DNA of 64,000 bases from Desulfopila inferna. Its GTDB lineage: Bacteria > Desulfobacterota > Desulfobulbia > Desulfobulbales > Desulfocapsaceae. The translations under genes and the position numbers were made by a program. The stretch is taken from positions 418,869-482,868 of the forward strand of contig NZ_JAFFQE010000004.1 of NCBI RefSeq assembly GCF_016919005.1, written 5' to 3'. This document shows positions 44,433-52,945 of the stretch, piece after piece (position 1 is the first letter of the stretch; the number at the start of each line of letters is the position of its first letter). The notes under the pieces were generated by a model. It saw only the letters and a list, made by a program, of their open reading frames with translations. It was not told the origin of the DNA and did no database searches.

Positions 44433-45012
44433 GAAGCTTCTTCAAAAGTTGATGGTTGAGTTGCAGTGTGTTTATTCTCTTGAGGGTCTGGACCAGGACA
44501 GCAGAGGTGCCCCAGGCAATATCGGAAAAGAGAAAATGAAGACTCTCCAGGGAAAGACTCTTCCTGACTCCGATAAGATAATAGCCGCCGTCGAAGGCAG
44601 GGCCGATAACCACATCATTGGTCTGCAGTGCGGCAAAACCCTCCTGAAAAATACCACTATCTATTGACGGGCAATCCGCACCAACCAGGAGAACTGCCCG
44701 GTAGTCGGAGAGTTGCGCCGCGATGGCCTGGAACATACGCTCTCCCAACTCACCGGGGTGCTGTTTTTTATAGAAAAATCTCTTCCCCAGCCATTTACTC
44801 ATTTCCCCGGTGGAGCCTCCATCGTGATATACTATGGTTTTACAGGGATATATTCTTGAAAAGTCGTCTATCTTCTGTAGAACCGATTGGGTCATTATCT
44901 TCTGTACAAGTGCTGCTTTCTCGGGACCAAGGGCCGGGATTAGCCGGGTTTTACAGCACCCTGGCCGTGGAAATTTGGTAAACAGCAGGATAATTTCGTG
45001 TACAGAGGTCAT
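44377..45012 (-). CDS. TIGR04282-type (DUF2064) glycosyltransferase-like protein
   Basis: A 211 aa nucleotidyl/glycosyltransferase-fold protein of the TIGR04282/DUF2064 family. The N-terminus MTSVHEIILLFTKFPRPGCC then KTRLIPALGPEKA is the family start; VLLVGADCPSI and VVIGPAFDGGYYLIGV are the conserved sugar-nucleotide blocks. DIDTPEDL near the end is also typical. The frame is open to 45204, but the ATG at 45012 gives the normal N-terminus. It overlaps the TIGR04283 gene by 56 bases, so the two are coupled. Divergent from the UPF0280 gene at 45214. Confidence 0.87.
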   Translation of the reverse strand: MTSVHEIILLFTKFPRPGCCKTRLIPALGPEKAALVQKIMTQSVLQKIDDFSRIYPCKTIVYHDGGSTGEMSKWLGKRFFYKKQHPGELGERMFQAIAAQLSDYRAVLLVGADCPSIDSGIFQEGFAALQTNDVVIGPAFDGGYYLIGVRKSLSLESLHFLFSDIAWGTSAVLVQTLKRINTLQLNHQLLKKLHDIDTPEDLQYFDYNPDA

Positions 45013-45213
45013 AGAATAGCGTATTTTAAAATCAGGAGGCATTGATCCGATCAAGCTGGAGCAGTGATGCAGGAGAGATAAAAAGTTCCTTCTTTTCCGA
45101 ATTACTATAAGCGACACTTCACTGCAAGGGTATAATACTGGTGTGGCAACTTCAAGACCCTTTTTCAATTGGATGCCGACAGTAAAAAATGAGCTTTTCC
45201 CCAAGGCTAAAAA

Positions 45214-46008
45214 ATGCCGGTGGCGATGAAAAGTAAACAGAGAAGAAAAAAACCCGAATCATATACAATCCGAAGCTATCGCGGGCAGGCGCAGGCTGCA
45301 GGCTTGATCCAAGTGCATGTGCTGATAAAGGAAACAGATCTGCACATCCAGGCGGACAGGGATGTGCAAAGGAGAGCAGAGGAAATTGTTCTGCAGTGCA
45401 GGCTGCAGCTCGAGGATCATATTATCAGGTATCCGGCTTTCTACTCATCCCTCTCTCCCCTCTCCAAAGATTTCGCAGCACCACCCCTCATCCGCGATAT
45501 GTACGACGCCGCCAGAAAGGCAAATGTAGGGCCAATGGCAGCCGTAGCCGGAGGAATTGCCGAATATGTCGGCAGGACACTGCTACAGGAAGGGGTTCAG
45601 GAAATCATCATAGAAAACGGTGGTGATATTTTCATCAGCCGCAAACAATCCGCCGTCATAGCCATTTTTGCAGGTGAATCACCGTTGAGCAACAGAGTCG
45701 GCATTGAGCTTTCCGTGCCGATGCCGTGGGGAGTCTGCACTTCTTCAGGGACGGTGGGGCACAGTCTCAGCATGGGTGAGGCTGATTCGGTGACGGTGGT
45801 TGCCAGATCAACTCTGCTGGCCGATACCGCGGCAACCAGGCTCGGCAATGAGGTTGGTCGTGGAGCCGCGGGAAAGGAACGTGTTAAACAGGCTCTGGCG
45901 GCAGCTAAGACAATAGAGGGTATAACCGGGGTGGTGGTCATCTGCGGGGAAGTTCTAGGTGCCGTCGGTGATATCAGGCTTGTCAGGGTAAAAGAAGGGA
46001 GTAAGTGA
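45214..46008 (+). CDS. UPF0280 family protein (ApbE-like fold)
   Basis: A 264 aa protein of UPF0280, distantly related to the ApbE flavin transferase superfamily. Characteristic blocks are GPMAAVAGGIAEYVGRTLLQ, IIIENGGDIFI, WGVCTSSGTVGHSLSMGEAD, SVTVVARSTLLADTAATRLG. No lipoprotein signal is present, in contrast to ApbE. The function is not established. It ends TGATG, overlapping the PilZ gene start by one base, so the two are probably co-translated. The ATG at 45214 has AAGG eight bases upstream; an ATG at 45226 is possible. Confidence 0.9.
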   Translation: MPVAMKSKQRRKKPESYTIRSYRGQAQAAGLIQVHVLIKETDLHIQADRDVQRRAEEIVLQCRLQLEDHIIRYPAFYSSLSPLSKDFAAPPLIRDMYDAARKANVGPMAAVAGGIAEYVGRTLLQEGVQEIIIENGGDIFISRKQSAVIAIFAGESPLSNRVGIELSVPMPWGVCTSSGTVGHSLSMGEADSVTVVARSTLLADTAATRLGNEVGRGAAGKERVKQALAAAKTIEGITGVVVICGEVLGAVGDIRLVRVKEGSK

Positions 46009-46379
46009 TGACGGATTCTTCTGGAGGAGAATCGCAGGAAAGAAGAGAGGTCGAAAGAAAATATCTGGTTTATTATCTGCGCGTATTCGATGGCATGAGC
46101 TCCAAGGTATTGGGACATATCATCAATCTTTCTTCCAGGGGAGCAATGCTGCTCAGTGACGACGCCATAGCAGTGAATAAAGACTTCCGTTTGCGAATCC
46201 AACTTCCAGCTGAAGCGAGCGAACGGCGTGATTTGATGCTTGATGCCACCAGCCTGTGGTGTAAAAAGGATACAAACCCGAATTTCTTCTTAGCAGGTTT
46301 CCAGATCCACGATCTAAAACTTTCGGAGAAGAATGATATTCACCACCTTCTCGACAAACTCAGTTATCTGGAAGACTGA
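46008..46379 (+). CDS. PilZ-domain protein
   Basis: A 123 aa single-domain PilZ protein, probably a c-di-GMP receptor. Expected elements are an RREVERKYLVYYLRVF block (an R-x3-R ligand motif in the form RREVER) and GHIINLSSRGAMLLSDD (the D/N-x-S-x2-G motif as NLSSRG). It overlaps the UPF0280 stop by one base (TGATG), with GGGAG upstream. It is convergent with rfbD, with only seven bases between. Its target cannot be told from the sequence. Confidence 0.88.
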   Translation: MTDSSGGESQERREVERKYLVYYLRVFDGMSSKVLGHIINLSSRGAMLLSDDAIAVNKDFRLRIQLPAEASERRDLMLDATSLWCKKDTNPNFFLAGFQIHDLKLSEKNDIHHLLDKLSYLED

Positions 46380-46386
46380 GGCATCT

Positions 46387-47262
46387 TTACTGCAGCTCTT
46401 TGAAAAGGGCATCCCCATAACGCTCGACAAATTTATCGACATCATTGCGCCAGTCCGTAAAGACAGACAGCGAGAGATCGTTAAGTACGGTATTGGCAAG
46501 GATGGAGTTGGCGGGGCGATGTGCCGGAGTCGGATATTCGCTGGTGGTACAGGGAGTGAGGCGATGCTTCACGCCCATCTTTTCCAGAAAGTAACAGGCG
46601 GCTTCGTACCAGCTGGAGTGGCCGTCAGCCGTTGTATGGATAATCCCCTGGACGGAGGAATCCAGTAAACCCTCAATCTGTTCGGCCAGAGTGTATGACC
46701 AGGTAAGAGAACCATATTGATCATTGACAACCTTGCGGATAGCTGTTGGGTCGGCAAGGGTAATTCGCAGCATGGTCTTGAGAAAGTTCGGTCCATGTGC
46801 GGAGTAGAGCCAGGCGGTGCGCAGAATTGCATAGTCATGGCAATGAGCCTGCACCGCTTTTTCCCCGTCGAGCTTGGTCCTCCCGTATTGCGAAAGCGGG
46901 TTTACCCGATCATCTTCGCGATAGGCCAGGGGGACCGTTTTCCTGCCGTCAAAGACATAGTCCGTCGAGATATGAATGAGCCTGCTTTTTGCCTGCCGGC
47001 AGGCGCGGGCCAGAAAGGCGGGTCCGTCGCTGTTTATCCTGCGGCATAGCTCTTCTTCCTTTTCGCAATTGTCAACCGCAGTGTAGGCAGCACAGTTTAT
47101 AACCACATCGGGTTGTTGTGCGGTTATAAAGGAGATGGTGTTTGCCTCGTTGCAAAGATCAAGTTCGGCCAGAGTGGGAGTAATGAGTTGGTGTTCCCTG
47201 CCCAGGATGCTCCGGCAATCCGTACCTAATTGTCCGTCAAAGCCGACGATGACGATTTTCAT
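46387..47262 (-). CDS. rfbD: dTDP-4-dehydrorhamnose reductase
   Basis: RfbD catalyses the last step of dTDP-L-rhamnose synthesis. The 291 aa NAD(P)-dependent short-chain-type enzyme has VGFDGQLGTDC (a Rossmann G-x2-G-x2-G form), VINCAAYTAVDNCEKEE, the catalytic STDYVFDG with YGRTKLDGE (Tyr-x3-Lys), and RTAWLYS. rfbA lies upstream on the same strand, separated by a modular repeat; rfbB and rfbC are not in the window. Confidence 0.95.
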   Translation of the reverse strand: MKIVIVGFDGQLGTDCRSILGREHQLITPTLAELDLCNEANTISFITAQQPDVVINCAAYTAVDNCEKEEELCRRINSDGPAFLARACRQAKSRLIHISTDYVFDGRKTVPLAYREDDRVNPLSQYGRTKLDGEKAVQAHCHDYAILRTAWLYSAHGPNFLKTMLRITLADPTAIRKVVNDQYGSLTWSYTLAEQIEGLLDSSVQGIIHTTADGHSSWYEAACYFLEKMGVKHRLTPCTTSEYPTPAHRPANSILANTVLNDLSLSVFTDWRNDVDKFVERYGDALFKELQ

Positions 47263-47277
47263 AAGGTGTCCGTTATT

Positions 47278-47386
47278 AGTACCTTACAGATTGTTTTTCT
47301 TGTTCTTTTGCAGGAAAATAATCTGTCTAAAGGTTCTTATACCCCTCAAGGGGGTACTGTAAAGAGTCCAGCTCAGCTGGGTTAGT
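47278..47386. repeat. Modular hairpin repeat between rfbA and rfbD
   Basis: TAGTACCTTACAGATTGTTT, a hairpin closing with AAAATAATCTGT, then CTAAAGGTTCTTATACCCCT, CAAGGGGGTACTGTAAAGAG, and TCCAGCTCAGCTGGGTTAG. It is nearly the same as the copy at 14856. The TTA inside its end (47382-47384) is the stop codon of rfbA, so the element abuts or overlaps the gene end. Confidence 0.85.
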
Positions 47387-48284
47387 TGTGGTTGTTGCGG
47401 TAAGGGCTGGAACCCTTTTTTTCAGCGATGATGTCGACGATATATTTGCCGTACTGGTTCTTCAGCATATCGGAGGCCAGATAGGTGATTTCATCAATGG
47501 AGATATACCCCAGCTCCATGGCAATCTCCTCGATACAGGCAATTTTCAGTCCCTGCCTGTCCTGGACCACCTGGACGTAGTTTGAGGCATGCTGCAGCGA
47601 TTCGTGGGTTCCGGTATCGAGCCAGCAGAAGCCGCGGCCGAGAGGTTCTACCTTGAGTTTTCCGCGGCGCAGATATTCCATGTTGACATCGGTTATTTCA
47701 AGCTCATCTCTGGCGGAGGGTTTGATCTGCTCTGCAATGGACACTACTTCGTTATCGTAAAAATAGAGGCCTGGGACCGCAAATCTTGATTTTGGGAATT
47801 GCGGTTTTTCTTCAATGCCGATGACATTATGATCTTTATCAAATTCAACTACACCATAACGCTCCGGATCCTTAACCAGATAACCGAAAATGATGCCGCC
47901 CTCTTTGAGGCCGGCGCAATTTCTGACGATCCGGGAGAAGCCCGGACCGAAAAAGATATTATCGCCGAGGATGAGCGCCACCGTATCATTGCCGATAAAC
48001 TTTTTACCGATGATAAAGGCCTGGGCCAGTCCCTTGGGTTCGGGCTGAACCTCATAGCTCAGGGACAGACCAAATTGAGAGCCATCGCCAAAAAGCTCCT
48101 CAAAGCGGGGCAAATCGGCAGGGGTGGAAATGATAAGGATTTCCCGAATACCTGCGAGCATCAATACCGACAGGGGATAGTAAATCATCGGTTTGTCATA
48201 GACAGGGATAAGCTGCTTGGAGACAACCTTGGTGAGTGGGTAGAGCCGCGTGCCTGATCCCCCGGCAAGTATGATTCCTTTCAT
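47382..48284 (-). CDS. rfbA: Glucose-1-phosphate thymidylyltransferase
   Basis: RfbA makes dTDP-glucose, the first step towards dTDP-L-rhamnose. The 300 aa protein has [20 protein letters not shown] (nucleotide loop), [20 protein letters not shown], and [22 protein letters not shown] near the C-terminus is also typical. It is followed on the same strand by rfbD; the two are separated by a repeat whose last bases include the rfbA stop. It is divergent from manB, with 103 bases between them. Confidence 0.97.
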   Translation of the reverse strand: MKGIILAGGSGTRLYPLTKVVSKQLIPVYDKPMIYYPLSVLMLAGIREILIISTPADLPRFEELFGDGSQFGLSLSYEVQPEPKGLAQAFIIGKKFIGNDTVALILGDNIFFGPGFSRIVRNCAGLKEGGIIFGYLVKDPERYGVVEFDKDHNVIGIEEKPQFPKSRFAVPGLYFYDNEVVSIAEQIKPSARDELEITDVNMEYLRRGKLKVEPLGRGFCWLDTGTHESLQHASNYVQVVQDRQGLKIACIEEIAMELGYISIDEITYLASDMLKNQYGKYIVDIIAEKKGSSPYRNNHN

Positions 48285-48387
48285 AAAAAGTAGTATATTT
48301 ATTTTTGCTTGTTAGCGGGTTAGCGAGTAGACTTAGAAGACATCTTTGAGAAGAAAAAGAGTATAGCATTCTTGTATAAAAAGGGAA

Positions 48388-49755
48388 ATGAAAAATTTGA
48401 AATCAATATCGTCGTGTTTTAAGGCATATGACATACGAGGCAAGGTTCCGCAGGAGCTTAATGGTGATCTGGCCTACCGGATCGGTCGTGGTCTGGCTGG
48501 GCTTTTCGGCTTGCGGAAAGTGGTAATCGGCAGGGATATCAGGCTCAGCGGCAAAGAGATTGCCGGTCGGCTCAGCGACGGTCTGCGGCAAGGAGGATGC
48601 GATGTCCTCGATTGCGGTCTTTGCGGGACCGAGGAAATATATCATGCGGTTTTCAGTCTGGAGGGCCAGGGTGTGGACGGCGGCGTTATCGTTACAGCCA
48701 GCCATAATCCTGCCGACTATAACGGCATGAAGATCGTCACTTCCGGAGCACGTCCTCTCTCCGGCAACACCGGGCTGCAAAAGCTGGCCGAATATACGGT
48801 TGAGGAGCCCGCGGAGGCGCCGGTACGCAATCCTGGGAAATATTCCGCTTTGAGCTGCAGGAAGGAATATATCGAACACCTGCTGGGCTATATCAAAAAG
48901 GAGGCGCTCATGCCTCTGAAGGTCGTGGTCAACAGCGGTAATGGCTGTGCCGGGCAGGTAATTGACCTTCTGGAGGAGCATCTTCCCTTTACCTTTCATA
49001 AACTTCATCATCAGCCTGACGGTCATTTTCTGCATGGAGTTCCAAACCCGCTGCTTCCTGAAAAGAGGGAAGAAACTTCTCGTGCCGTCTTGGAGCATGG
49101 CGCCGATTTGGGCCTGGCCTGGGACGGAGATTTTGACCGCTGCTTCTTCTGGGATGAAAAGGGGGAGTTCATCGAAGGCTATTATCTTGTCGGGCTGCTC
49201 GCTAAAGAAATGCTCAACAAATATCCCGGCGAAAAGATCCTCCACGATCCCAGGCTGATCTGGAATACCATGGATCAGGTGAGAAAGTGTGGCGGGATTC
49301 CGGTTATGACCAGGACCGGCCATGCCTTTATAAAAGAGCGGATGCGTCACGAGAACGCCCTTTATGGGGGCGAAATGTCGGCCCATCACTATTTCAGGGA
49401 TTTTGGCTTCTGCGACTCCGGCATGATACCCTGGCTGTTGATATGCTCGCTGCTGAGCAAGGTAAAAAAGCCCCTCTCCAGTCTGGTTGAAGACATGGTT
49501 GCCGCCTATCCGGTTTCGGGGGAGATCAACAGCATCGTCGAGGATGCCGACGGCGTCATCCGCAAAATCGAGGAGCGCTATGGTGACGGCGACAGGGATT
49601 ATGTCGATGGCCTCAGCGTAACCTATGAAAATTTCAGATTCAATATCCGAAAATCGAATACCGAGCCCTTGCTGCGGCTTAATGTTGAGAGCCGCGCTGA
49701 CAACAGCCTGCTGAAAGAAAAGACCGAGGAGCTTTTGCGGCTGATAAACGAATAA
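48388..49755 (+). CDS. manB: Phosphomannomutase/phosphoglucomutase
   Basis: A 455 aa alpha-D-phosphohexomutase. The active-site serine is in VIVTASHNPADYNG, the magnesium site is AWDGDFDRCFF, sugar-binding GGEMSAHHYF follows and RKSNTEPLLRL binds the substrate phosphate. FKAYDIRGKVP at the start is typical of bacterial CpsG/ManB/AlgC types. It is followed 32 bases later by manC, so the pair feeds GDP-mannose synthesis for surface polysaccharide. The ATG is preceded by AAGGGAA. Confidence 0.94.
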   Translation: MKNLKSISSCFKAYDIRGKVPQELNGDLAYRIGRGLAGLFGLRKVVIGRDIRLSGKEIAGRLSDGLRQGGCDVLDCGLCGTEEIYHAVFSLEGQGVDGGVIVTASHNPADYNGMKIVTSGARPLSGNTGLQKLAEYTVEEPAEAPVRNPGKYSALSCRKEYIEHLLGYIKKEALMPLKVVVNSGNGCAGQVIDLLEEHLPFTFHKLHHQPDGHFLHGVPNPLLPEKREETSRAVLEHGADLGLAWDGDFDRCFFWDEKGEFIEGYYLVGLLAKEMLNKYPGEKILHDPRLIWNTMDQVRKCGGIPVMTRTGHAFIKERMRHENALYGGEMSAHHYFRDFGFCDSGMIPWLLICSLLSKVKKPLSSLVEDMVAAYPVSGEINSIVEDADGVIRKIEERYGDGDRDYVDGLSVTYENFRFNIRKSNTEPLLRLNVESRADNSLLKEKTEELLRLINE

Positions 49756-49787
49756 TTTGACCTTGTTTGGAACTGAAGAGGTTTCAT

Positions 49788-51203
49788 GTGATACAAATTC
49801 AACCCATTATACTTGCAGGGGGCAGCGGCTCCCGGCTCTGGCCGGTTTCCCGCGAAATCTATCCCAAGCAACTGCTCCGCCTGACCTGCAACAGGTCGCT
49901 TTTGCAGTCCACTCTGGAGCGGGTATACAGGATGGACGGCAACATCCTGCCGCCCATAATAGTGGTTTGTGAAGAACACAGATTCGTCACCAGGCAGCAG
50001 GTTGAAGAACTGGGAATATTCCCGGAATATACCATCCTGCTGGAACCGTTTGACAGAAATACCGGTCCCGCCGTCTGTGGGACCGCCGAATATGTGCGGC
50101 TGCAACGAGATGAAACGACTATTATGCTTGTGCTGCCATCGGATCATCTGATCAGCAAGGAGCAGGAGTTTCTGGACGCGGTCGAAAAAGCGGTGGTGCT
50201 GGCCCAAAATGGACGTATCGTCACCTTCGGCATTCAGCCTCAAAGTCCGGAAACCGGCTATGGCTATATCGAAGCGGGTGAGAATGGAGCAGTCCTCTCC
50301 TTTCGAGAAAAACCGGGAATCGAACTGGCCAGGGAATATCTCAGCAGGGAGAACTGGTACTGGAACAGTGGAATGTTCACCTGCAGTGTGAAGACATTGC
50401 AGAAGGAAATGGCAAACCATTGCCTCCGGCTGCAGGAACATATGGTGCAAGCCATCAAAAACGGCGGCAGAGATGGTCTCTTCTTTCGTTTTGATTCGGT
50501 GAGCATGGCCGGTGTCGAGAATATCTCCATTGATTATGCTCTCATGGAAAAAACGGAATGTGCCTCGGTTGTTCTTGTGGATCTCGACTGGAGGGATGTA
50601 GGTTCCTGGCAGTCCTTATGGGAGATAATGGAAAAGGATGCAGACGGCAATGCCCACTGGGGAGATGTCATTCTTGAATCCACCGGCAACTGCCTGATAG
50701 CTGCAGAGGATAAACTTGTTGCCGCCGTTGGTCTGGAAGATACAGTAGTGGTGGAGACGGCGGATGCTGTGCTGGTGTCATCCATGTCCTCGGTGCAGGG
50801 GGTCAAAAAAGTCGTTGAGTATCTCAAGGCAAAGAACAGGGACGAGTGCCGCTTTCATCGCACGGTTTTTCGCCAATGGGGAAGTTGCACCGTGTTGGAG
50901 GCCAGAGAGCTTTACAAGATAAGCAGAATTGTAGTGAACCCCGGTGCCGGCCTTTCCCTGCAGAAACATTATCATCGATATGAACACTGGGTGGTAGTCA
51001 GAGGTACCGCGCGAATCACCAGCGGCAAGGATGTTCTGCTTCTCCGGGAAAACCACTCAAGCTATGTGCCTCCCGGGGTTGTGCACAGGCTGGAAAATCC
51101 CGGTACTCTTCCTTTGGAAATGATAGAAATTCAAATCGGCGCTTATCTCGGCGAGGATGATATCGTGCGTTATGAGGATGATTACGGCTCAGATCGGAGG
51201 TGA
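49788..51203 (+). CDS. manC: Mannose-1-phosphate guanylyltransferase/mannose-6-phosphate isomerase
   Basis: A 471 aa bifunctional type II enzyme. The guanylyltransferase half has ILAGGSGSRLWPVSREIYPK and LVLPSDHLI; FREKPGIELA carries the FVEKP-like motif. The C-terminal cupin (about 365-465) has the phosphomannose isomerase signature LQKHYHRYEHWVVVRGTARI and SSYVPPGVVHRLENPG. The start is taken as GTG 49788 with AAGAGG seven bases before; a TTG at 49767 would add seven residues. It overlaps the convergent mtnA gene end by 15 bases. Together with manB it supplies GDP-mannose. Confidence 0.94.
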   Translation: MIQIQPIILAGGSGSRLWPVSREIYPKQLLRLTCNRSLLQSTLERVYRMDGNILPPIIVVCEEHRFVTRQQVEELGIFPEYTILLEPFDRNTGPAVCGTAEYVRLQRDETTIMLVLPSDHLISKEQEFLDAVEKAVVLAQNGRIVTFGIQPQSPETGYGYIEAGENGAVLSFREKPGIELAREYLSRENWYWNSGMFTCSVKTLQKEMANHCLRLQEHMVQAIKNGGRDGLFFRFDSVSMAGVENISIDYALMEKTECASVVLVDLDWRDVGSWQSLWEIMEKDADGNAHWGDVILESTGNCLIAAEDKLVAAVGLEDTVVVETADAVLVSSMSSVQGVKKVVEYLKAKNRDECRFHRTVFRQWGSCTVLEARELYKISRIVVNPGAGLSLQKHYHRYEHWVVVRGTARITSGKDVLLLRENHSSYVPPGVVHRLENPGTLPLEMIEIQIGAYLGEDDIVRYEDDYGSDRR

Positions 51204-52328
51204 AATGTCGTGATGATCCCCCTGTCGCTGCATATCGTCGAACAAGGCGTGGATTGATTCTCTGTTTGCCTCGACAATGCCGCGTTCGGTGATCAGGCCG
51301 GTGACCAGCCGTGCCGGGGTGATGTCGAAAGCGTAATTCTCCGCTATGGTATCCCTGCCGGCAATCCAGACGCTCTCGGAGGTTCCGGCATCGGTAACTC
51401 CGCTGACTCTGGTAATTTCCTCACCGGAGCGTATCTCAATGGGAATATCCCTGCCGTTGTCCAGATTCCAGTCGAAGGTGGAGGAAGGCAGGGCCACGTA
51501 AAAGGGAATGTTATTGTCTTTTGCCGCCAGAGCCTTGAGGTATGTCCCTATCTTATTGGCTACATCACCGGTATGCGTGGTTCTGTCCGTACCGACGATA
51601 ACCACATCCACCTTGCCTGTTTGCATAAGGTGACCCCCGGCGTTGTCGGTGATCAGGGTGTTGGGAATACCTTCCTGCTGCAACTCCCAGGCTGTCAGCT
51701 TGGCTCCCTGATTCCAGGGGCGGGTTTCATCAACCCAGACATGCACGTTGATTCCGGCATCCCGGGCTGCGTAGATTGGGGCAGTTGCGCTGCCGTAATC
51801 AACGAAAGCCAGCCAGCCGGCATTGCAGTGGGTCAGGATGTTGACGGGGTCGCCATTTTTTCTTGCACTGATTTTCTTCAGTATTGCTCTGCCATGTTCG
51901 CCGACTTTCCTGCAGAACCCGGCATCCTCGTCGGCAATCCGGCAGGCTGTGGCATAGATGATACGGCGTTTTTCCGGGACAGTGTCCACTCCGGCGGCAG
52001 CTTGAAGTATGCGGTCCACCGCCCAGCCGAGATTTCTTGCCGTAGGTCTGCTGTCGTTCAGATATTTTCCGGCCGCCTCAAGATCCGCGGTAAAGGTCTT
52101 TTCTTGTGCCTCCAGGGCGGCAAGATGCATGGCGAAACCGGCAGTCGCCCCAATCAGGCCTGCTCCGCGAACATGCATATCTCGTATGGCTCTCCAGGCC
52201 ATTTCCAGATTGGTCAGCTCTTCTATGACGAAATTGTGCGGCAGCTGGCGCTGATCGATGATGCATATGGTGTCGGAGCTGTGGACCGCAGGCCAGATTG
52301 TTCTGTAGGATTTTCCGTTGACATTCAT
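51189..52328 (-). CDS. mtnA: S-methyl-5-thioribose-1-phosphate isomerase
   Basis: MtnA converts methylthioribose-1-phosphate to the ribulose form in the methionine salvage pathway. The 379 aa protein shows AIRDMHVRGAGLIGATAGFA, NILTHCNAGWLA (the catalytic Cys region), TRPWNQGAKLTAWELQQEGI, VIVGTDRTTHTGDVANKIG (the catalytic Asp region) and NYAFDITPARLVTGLITERG. The C-terminus overlaps manC by 15 bases. No other salvage gene (mtnK, mtnB) is in the window. A modular repeat abuts its start codon. Confidence 0.96.
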   Translation of the reverse strand: MNVNGKSYRTIWPAVHSSDTICIIDQRQLPHNFVIEELTNLEMAWRAIRDMHVRGAGLIGATAGFAMHLAALEAQEKTFTADLEAAGKYLNDSRPTARNLGWAVDRILQAAAGVDTVPEKRRIIYATACRIADEDAGFCRKVGEHGRAILKKISARKNGDPVNILTHCNAGWLAFVDYGSATAPIYAARDAGINVHVWVDETRPWNQGAKLTAWELQQEGIPNTLITDNAGGHLMQTGKVDVVIVGTDRTTHTGDVANKIGTYLKALAAKDNNIPFYVALPSSTFDWNLDNGRDIPIEIRSGEEITRVSGVTDAGTSESVWIAGRDTIAENYAFDITPARLVTGLITERGIVEANRESIHALFDDMQRQGDHHDISPPI

Positions 52329-52440
52329 TTTAGTACCTTACTCCTGAAAAACTGTCAGAAAAAACAAGAAAACGAATAATGCATTGATAACTGTGAATTG
52401 CCCTCTACATCCAAGGTACTTATCCTCTTTTGGGGGTTAG
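52326..52440. repeat. Modular hairpin repeat, variant core
   Basis: CATTTTAGTACCTTACTCCT, GAAAAACTGTCAGAAAAAAC, AAGAAAACGAATAATGCATT, GATAACTGTGAATTGCCCTC, then CAAGGTACTTATCCTCTTTT and GGGGGTT. It is about 85 percent alike, in reverse, to the copy at 30888-31015. It begins exactly at the mtnA start codon, so it is the mtnA leader. Confidence 0.8.
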
Positions 52441-52945
52441 ATATTGGATATGGGCTATAATCAAGACCTGAAAAGGCAGAGGGCGGTGGTACCATGTTTT
52501 GCTGGATTGTTTCTTAACCGTGGGCGCTCTCGGTCGTATCGAATATTCGTGATTTGAACTGCTGTTTTGCTGAACATAATATGGCTTGTAGAAATTGCAA
52601 CGCAATAACAGCTTTGTGCATTAGCAATGGCCTTCTCAGATAGATTCAAATATATGCGGGGGGAAGTTCACAAATTATAAGGCTACAAAAATGTAATCAT
52701 TTTGCTTGTCGTTTACAAAAATGTATAATATTTTTTGTCAAAAAAAATACACAATAAATTGATAAGTAATTTAATCCTATGCATAAAAAATTTTTATCGG
52801 AGTTGTGGTACGCTCCTTGGATACTGGATAATAAGTAATGGGTAGTGCATAAATTTAAGAGATTATGCAAATCCAGGCGGAATTGGAGAGGTGCCTGTCG
52901 AAAAGATGAGCAGGCGGGGATTTTTAGAAACGGACGGAGAAGACA
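52441..52945. promoter_or_regulatory. AT-rich amtB control region with twin palindromic operators
   Basis: No gene is seen. Two identical 12-base palindromes TACAAAAATGTA lie at 52684-52695 and 52714-52725, 30 bases (about three helical turns) apart; the second overlaps a TATAAT (52724-52729), so a repressor or activator bound there would govern that promoter. A weak sigma-54-like site TGGTAC-N5-TTGG lies at 52806-52820 (correct spacing, G instead of C at -12). Either could drive amtB, 110-220 bases downstream. Confidence 0.45.
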
